Shown here: in pieces, positions 53,229 to 64,000 of the stretch | Position numbering within the stretch: position 1 is the first letter of the stretch | Layout: each line of letters starts with the position of its first letter | Assembly (NCBI GenBank): GCA_037179515.1 | Contig: JAXCGZ010017025.1 | Location: forward strand, 37,501 to 101,500 | Direction of reading: 5' to 3' | From: Halocaridina rubra | Lineage: Eukaryota; Arthropoda; Malacostraca; Decapoda; Atyidae | DNA length: 64,000 nt | Notes under the pieces: generated by a model | What the model saw: only the letters and a program-made list of their open reading frames with translations | Databases searched by the model: none | What the model was told of the DNA's origin: nothing | Program-made: the position numbers and the translations under genes

Positions 53229-53614
53229 AGTTCTGGATGCGTAGAACTCCATTTAGAATACGGTTCTATGAAGAATTAAAGCTATGATAAAATAATGATG
53301 ATTGAACATCAATTATACTGAATCATCTAAGCGATTTTGCACTTTCAGGTGAAAGTTAAGGGGAAACATGATGGCATTATGAAAAACGTGAACTTTATTT
53401 TTAGATAACATAAACTGATATTCTTTCTGTAGGCTCCAGGAAGATCAATTTTAACGATGAATAAGTAGACGCGTATTTTGCGAGATGATTATGGCCATGT
53501 TTTGACCATTTTTTTATTTTTATTAGTTTAAAATAAAACTGTTATGTTGAACCTACTTGCCGAAGGTTTTTTTCACAGTAGCTTCGACTCTACTATTCTT
53601 ACATAATAGGTTAA

Positions 53615-53695
53615 TGTGCCGCTTTCACACCAAAGTGGAACATCGCACGTGGCATGCCACGTGCGATGTGCCACTTAGGTGTGAAAGCGGGCTAG
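53615..53695. mobile_element. 81-bp near-perfect palindrome with TTAA flanks (MITE)
   Basis: Arms GCTTTCACACC and GTGG-ACATCGCACGTGGC mirror each other around GGCATGCC (53651-53658), with two mismatches across about 33 bp per arm. TTAA lies immediately outside on both sides (53611-53614 and 53696-53699), the target duplication used by piggyBac-type transposons. Superfamily assignment is inference from TTAA alone. Confidence 0.8.
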
Positions 53696-53760
53696 TTAAG
53701 TGATGTCACCCACCGGAGAAAATACTGGTATTTGAATACTCTACAGCGTGTGTGTGTGTG

Positions 53761-53862
<102 letters not shown>

Positions 53863-53880
53863 TTAGCATACAGCACTAAA

Positions 53881-55867
<1,987 letters not shown>

Positions 55868-55894
55868 ATAATAATAATAATAATAATAATAATA

Positions 55895-55925
<31 letters not shown>
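55868..55925. repeat. (AAT)n-(ATT)n palindromic tract
   Basis: AAT switches to ATT midway, so the tract is fully self-complementary over about 56 bp. Confidence 0.95.
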
Positions 55926-55927
<2 letters not shown>

Positions 55928-56479
55928 GAAAGAATGAGAATGGAATGGGCAAGTTCAAGGGTTGTTGTTTTCCTCTCTTTTTTTCGTAGGATATGGTTTA
56001 AAATGATTATAACAGTATGAATAATAGTAATAGCAATAGCAGCAGCAAAACTCTGGTCTTTGAAGTTGAAAGACACAGAAGACCATTTGAGACTTCAAAA
56101 CAAAGACTCCACGTGAATTCCTAACACAGAGAACCTACCGAGAAAGTTTATAGTTGTTTGGAATTTTCGAGCTGCGTTGCAGAGCCAGAGCCTTTACAAA
56201 AAAAAATCTCTAAAAGAGTTATTTTGCATAATTGATCAGTACTGTACTGCGAAATATCACGTGGCTTAAATGAAAAACCTTTGAATGTCAAGGAGAGAAA
56301 GACTAATTAAATTTTAACTTCGCGTAGCTGAACACAAACAGAAAAAGCAATTCCCAAACCAAACACAATAGTACTGTTGTTAACTTGAACCGAAAGTGGA
56401 ACAGTGTAGGTTACTCTTCTGTCTTTCCGCCCGTCTCTCGGTCCCTTCATGCGTGTGTATAACTCCAAGGATCGAGGTA
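55926..56479. other. unassigned unique sequence
   Basis: No gene or element recognised. Confidence 0.5.
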
Positions 56480-56560
56480 TGTTTGGCTTCTGGTGGATGT
56501 GTGCTTTGACTCGGCAATCTTCCCCTTACAAAGGGGACTAGGACCGTGGTATATGTTGGT
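56480..56560 (+). mobile_element. dispersed repeat family D, fragment
   Basis: GTGCTTTGACTCGGCAATC and CCCCTTACAAAGGGGACT match GCTCTGACTCGGCCATCC and TCTTACCAGGGGCACT of the 62985 copy (its complement). Confidence 0.5.
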
Positions 56561-57610
<1,050 letters not shown>

Positions 57611-57734
57611 CTAAATAATTGAATATGCATTTGAATTTTACAATATTTGATACGTGTGTCTCAGTCTTTTGTTAATGCTAACTTGATTTATTTTTTTAAA
57701 GTTGTATCTAGAAAAGTAGGGAAATAATTTTAAG

Positions 57735-57830
57735 CAGTGCCATGAAAGTGGGTCAGATTTAATTATCGCATGTGGGTTTTAGAATTTGTCTAATCTACTC
57801 CAAGTAGGTCTAAAGTATGTCTCATAGTTA
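57735..57830 (+). repeat. homologue of the flanks of the 51.4-kb MITE
   Basis: CAGTGCCATGAAAGTGGGTC, AGATTTAATTATCGC and GTGGGTTTTAGA match 51345-51392. The continuation GTCTAATCTACTCC resembles 51553-51570 after the MITE. It therefore looks like a paralogous site without the foldback. Confidence 0.55.
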
Positions 57831-57930
57831 TAATTAAGAATTACAGACATACTCTGGTATTTCTTGTTTTTTTCCTTTTGATGGGCCGCCACGTGTAGGT
57901 ATTATAAATACCGTTGCTAAGTGGTAAGGA

Positions 57931-58865
<935 letters not shown>

Positions 58866-58902
<37 letters not shown>

Positions 58903-58995
58903 GATATTTTCGTTATTATTATTATAGTTATTTTCATTATTATCATTATTTTTATTATTATTATTATTATTATCGTCATTATTATTATTATTACG
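58866..58995. repeat. imperfect (ATT)n
   Basis: About 130 bp of ATT with GTT, ATC and TTT variants. Confidence 0.9.
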
Positions 58996-59303
58996 AAAAA
59001 GAAAAGTAAAAACATATCCAGTTGCAGGATTTATCGATCCGCAGAGTGAATGACAATGGGATTGTGTATGTGTGTGTGATTCCTCTGTTCAGCTCTGCAT
59101 GCATGGGCTCCATGGCGTCATGCCTGCCTCCTGGTTGTACAGCTGCTCCTGCAAACAGTCTTTAGGCATCCCTTTTGTAATGCAATGCAGGGCATTGCAT
59201 GCCTTCCATGCAGCTGCTGTTGAGAGAGAGAGAGAGAGAGGTAAATAGACTCTATAGCTGCATATTTATATCTTTTTAAGCCAGACAGTTTTTTTCTGTA
59301 TCT

Positions 59304-59335
59304 AAATGGTAAATTTTCTGTAAAATTTACCATTT
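59304..59335. repeat. perfect 14-bp inverted repeat, 4-nt loop
   Basis: Arms AAATGGTAAATTTT (59304-59317) and AAAATTTACCATTT (59322-59335). Confidence 0.9.
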
Positions 59336-60448
<1,113 letters not shown>

Positions 60449-60865
60449 ATGCTCTTTGTTTTTGAGGAATCACTAGAGATGGGATTGACATTATTATATA
60501 ATTTTGAAAATTATCAAAGTTTTCCAATATATTTTTAGTATAATTTTTTTATATATAATATTTACTATGTCTTTGTTATATTGCATATATCCATATTTTT
60601 TTTTTTTTGAGGGAAGTTGGTACCTTCTGGGTATGTAATTACCGAGTGCAGTGCTTACATAATATTCTGTTTAGAGTGTAATGTTATATTCATATGTGTA
60701 TCGATTATTTTACTTTGAACCTCGTGAAGTCGAATACCCCAAATTAGTGTGCTTAACGTAACCTAAATAATGCGTGTATCGTTTTGGGAATGTTTTCTGT
60801 AAATATATTTGAGTAGAAGATTTCCCATAGGGTGTATATATGCATTATTACTATAAAAAAAATAA

Positions 60866-60869
<4 letters not shown>

Positions 60870-60944
<75 letters not shown>

Positions 60945-60966
60945 TAGAAACGTACTGTACAGTAGC

Positions 60967-61008
<42 letters not shown>

Positions 61009-61025
61009 TATAACAACAACAACAA
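60870..61025. repeat. (AT)n then (AAT)n-(AAC)n
   Basis: AT 60870-60942; AAT 60966-61009; AAC 61012-61025. Confidence 0.95.
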
Positions 61026-61146
61026 CTTATCAGTTATAGTTTTATTCATGGTAGAGACACATTGTGCAATAATAATAATTATAAAAATTTGTATTTCATA
61101 ATTTTACTTATATTTTCTAATATTTCTTTTCTTTTATTTTTTACAG

Positions 61147-61200
61147 GTAAATTGGTATCAGGGATGTTTATGGGGTCCATCTATATTCTTAGCATTTCAT
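61147..61200 (+). CDS. candidate 54-nt internal exon (unknown gene)
   Basis: The 3' site has a strong pyrimidine tract (TTTCTTTTCTTTTATTTTTTACAG, ending 61146), and CAT is followed by GTAAGT (61201-61206). The segment is 18 codons in phase 0 ([18 protein letters not shown]). A second frame (starting [17 protein letters not shown]) is also open, and both read as hydrophobic. Phase 0 at both ends matches the 29303-29350 candidate, but joining them across 32 kb is speculation. Confidence 0.35.
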
Positions 61201-61230
61201 GTAAGTGTAACAGTGATATTTGTGCTTGTG

Positions 61231-61399
<169 letters not shown>

Positions 61400-61734
61400 A
61401 TCTTTATAAAACGTGGCTCGTAGAACATATTTTCGCCAGTACCTCTTGGTATTTAGTGTTGTTGTGTCCCTTACATAAAAATTCCCCTGAAGTAGGGTTT
61501 GTTAAAGCAGTAATAAATGTGATGAGCATTAGACAGATGACACTCTTATCTAGCTTAGACTTCCTTAAGTGCAATAGAAAGAACTGTATTAATTTCTCAT
61601 ATAAAAAGTAGAAATACATAAACCTTCAAGTAATATACCAACTTGTGCCATATAAAGTGTGACCTCCAATATTCGTTATTTCCCTGGATAAACTATAATT
61701 TTATACATAATTTGTTCTGTATATACTGAAGGGA

Positions 61735-61885
61735 ATCCATAGTAGCTGCGTGGTTAGAATACTCAACACAGGAGTTGACGTTCCCATGATCCAGCTCACC
61801 GTGGAGCGTTAAGAATGACATGTAGGCTTAATTTCCCTACCACGCTTTGTTTGTTTCCACATCCATAATGGGGATAATTAGTGAA
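61735..61885 (+). mobile_element. SINE family C copy
   Basis: A-box-like TAGCTGCGTGGTTAGAATAC, B-box-like GATCCAGCTCACCGTGG, a decayed core (AAGAATGACATGTAGGCTTA) and the tail TTTCCACATCCATAATGGGG. The spacing matches the 52088 copy. Confidence 0.55.
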
Positions 61886-62458
<573 letters not shown>

Positions 62459-62984
62459 CTGATTATTTATTGTTTGATAGGTATTAAGCCCATTCCAAAT
62501 CTACCTATAGGGATTCATGCCATATTTCTGTAGTTATAGGAACTAAAAAAAGGGAATGCAGGGGATCGCACGCTATGGTTCCTGTTTTGAGTCACTCAAA
62601 CTCTCTCATATGCCATGTCTCTAACTAGCATTTCAGAGTCCTTTACTTTTTCATTATCTTTGCTAATTTTAGTTCCACTAATACCATAACATTACTGTAA
62701 TTTGCATTACTGACATTACTTGAACAGCAATAGTTATCGGAAACTTTTAATTGCAAAATACATATCCCCCCTCATTTTGTTATTTGTATTGAGGGGGGCC
62801 ACAGAGGTAAACATGAGGCTCAGAAGGGGATCATGAACATATAAAAAATGTCACTAGCATGAACATATATACAGTATTCTAGGCTTGGAATATCAAGCTT
62901 AAATACATTTTACATGCTTGTGATTGCGATTATGTCCGTGTTTATCCTATATGTCACTACTCAGATTCATACATACTTATACAT

Positions 62985-63125
62985 ATATAAATGGCCGCAG
63001 TGCCCCTGGTAAGAGGATGGCCGAGTCAGAGCACATACCTTCATCAAAAGCCTAACAAACCTCGACCACTCCTCTAAGCTCCTTGGAGATAAAGGGTTAT
63101 CATAATTCCTCCCCACCACCACCCT
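62985..63125 (-). mobile_element. dispersed repeat family D copy
   Basis: On the minus strand GGTGGTGGGGAGGAATTATG, TTTTGATGAAGGTATG, GCTCTGACTCGGCCATCC and TCTTACCAGGGGCACTGC, aligning loosely with 28175-28055 in the same order. Confidence 0.55.
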
Positions 63126-63159
63126 GCTGGGGTTATCCACAGGGTAAGTGAACAAGGCT

Positions 63160-64000
63160 CAGATAGATGCACAAACGTTCTTTCTTATGTGTATTATTAA
63201 TGGCTTGGTTTTGGAACGGCACGAATTAAGCTCACAGGCAAGGATATATGTGTTCCTACATTCTTTAATAGGTATTTTTAGGTCATTGTGCAGTAGATGA
63301 TCGTTTGAAGATAATGTTTTGAAGATTTTTATGGGCTCCAGTCCTGGGAGTAAATGCATACATATAGTGTGTGATGTTTTCTAGTCACAAGGGTATTTAA
63401 CGAGGAACAATCGAAAATTGAACTTTTACTTGCTTCCCACAAGACTAAATAATATGCACTGTACAGAAGAAACACTGTAATGGAAATCTTGCAAACTAAA
63501 CCAAGATATTCTGAAATATATATACAGTACTATATTAAATATAATATGTCAGTAATTATTATTACTTTAATTTTATATTATTGCATATGCGTGACATAAG
63601 GAAAACATATATAATGAAAATATATACAGTACACATAAATTTACAAGTAATACATTATATTATATATGAGAAAACAAAATAGAACAGCATTTTACCATTT
63701 TTATGACTCTTCAACATGAGCTCGTTATTGAAAAACTATCTGTTGGCATTCTTAGAGTAGATCTTAAATTAATCTCACAAGGCACTAGCTCTTAAGTGCA
63801 CTCTGACCTCTATATGAATAAATTTCCAGTTTCTTGTTATTGGACATTATGAATAATGCAGAGATTAAAGTTTATGATTATATGTAAACAAACAAACAAA
63901 TAAGTGTGAAGTAAGCAGAAATTTAAGATGAGATGATAATAGTAATAATGGTAATAAGGATAATAATGAGTAATATTGGTTGTACTGTATCTTGTTTTAT
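63160..64000. other. unassigned AT-rich sequence
   Basis: No gene or element recognised up to the window end. Confidence 0.5.

Noticed and set aside
59185..59215. Short palindrome ATGCAATGC AGG GCATTGCAT
   Set aside because: Arms of 9 bp only; expected occasionally by chance in 64 kb.

Overview
This is a eukaryotic nuclear window, AT-rich, with no bacterial-style operons. By my hand tally roughly a tenth of it is simple-sequence repeat, mainly (AT)n and (CT/GA)n tracts of 40-250 bp, many joined as CT-AT or AT-GA or AT-GT compounds. Together with non-LTR retrotransposon debris, tRNA-derived SINEs, foldback (MITE-like) elements and a strongly recurrent TAGGCCTA palindrome, this fits an arthropod and most likely a decapod crustacean. 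The taxon is an inference; nothing here fixes the species.

Layout. 1-190 looks like a LINE 3' end. 0.2-2.6 kb is microsatellite-dominated, with a three-unit compound minisatellite at 1.7-2.0 kb. LINE family A C-terminal RT fragments lie at 2.9-3.4 kb and 26.5-27.0 kb, with short 3' tails at 16.4-16.6 and 42.3-42.4 kb. A 290-bp duplication built of CT, AT and GA blocks runs 7.9-8.8 kb. Minisatellites occupy 16.35-17.0 kb (about 32-bp units, split by a LINE tail), 17.04-17.58 kb (about 57-bp units, ten copies) and 19.9-20.2 kb (about 47-bp units). A third LINE fragment (minus) is at 22.3-22.6 kb. The central feature is a nearly complete but decayed two-ORF LINE at 29.8-34.3 kb on the minus strand (ORF1, then ORF2 with APE endonuclease and reverse transcriptase). 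A young 5'-truncated copy of the same family is at 52.3-53.2 kb.

Small elements. SINE family B has three copies, two with clear target-site duplications. SINE family C has about seven copies. A third dispersed family (D) has about four. A 130-bp foldback family (E) has three copies. Single-copy foldbacks lie at 25.5, 38.0, 51.4, 53.6 and 53.9 kb.

Host genes. No complete host gene can be recognised. Four short segments have splice-site or terminal-exon features and open frames (minus strand near 23.4 kb; plus strand near 29.3, 44.2 and 61.1 kb). The rest is best read as intron or intergenic DNA. No tRNA gene, rRNA, CRISPR array or novel multi-gene system was found. The most informative content is repeat biology: nested insertions, slippage-driven decay of a LINE, and large self-complementary microsatellite compounds.
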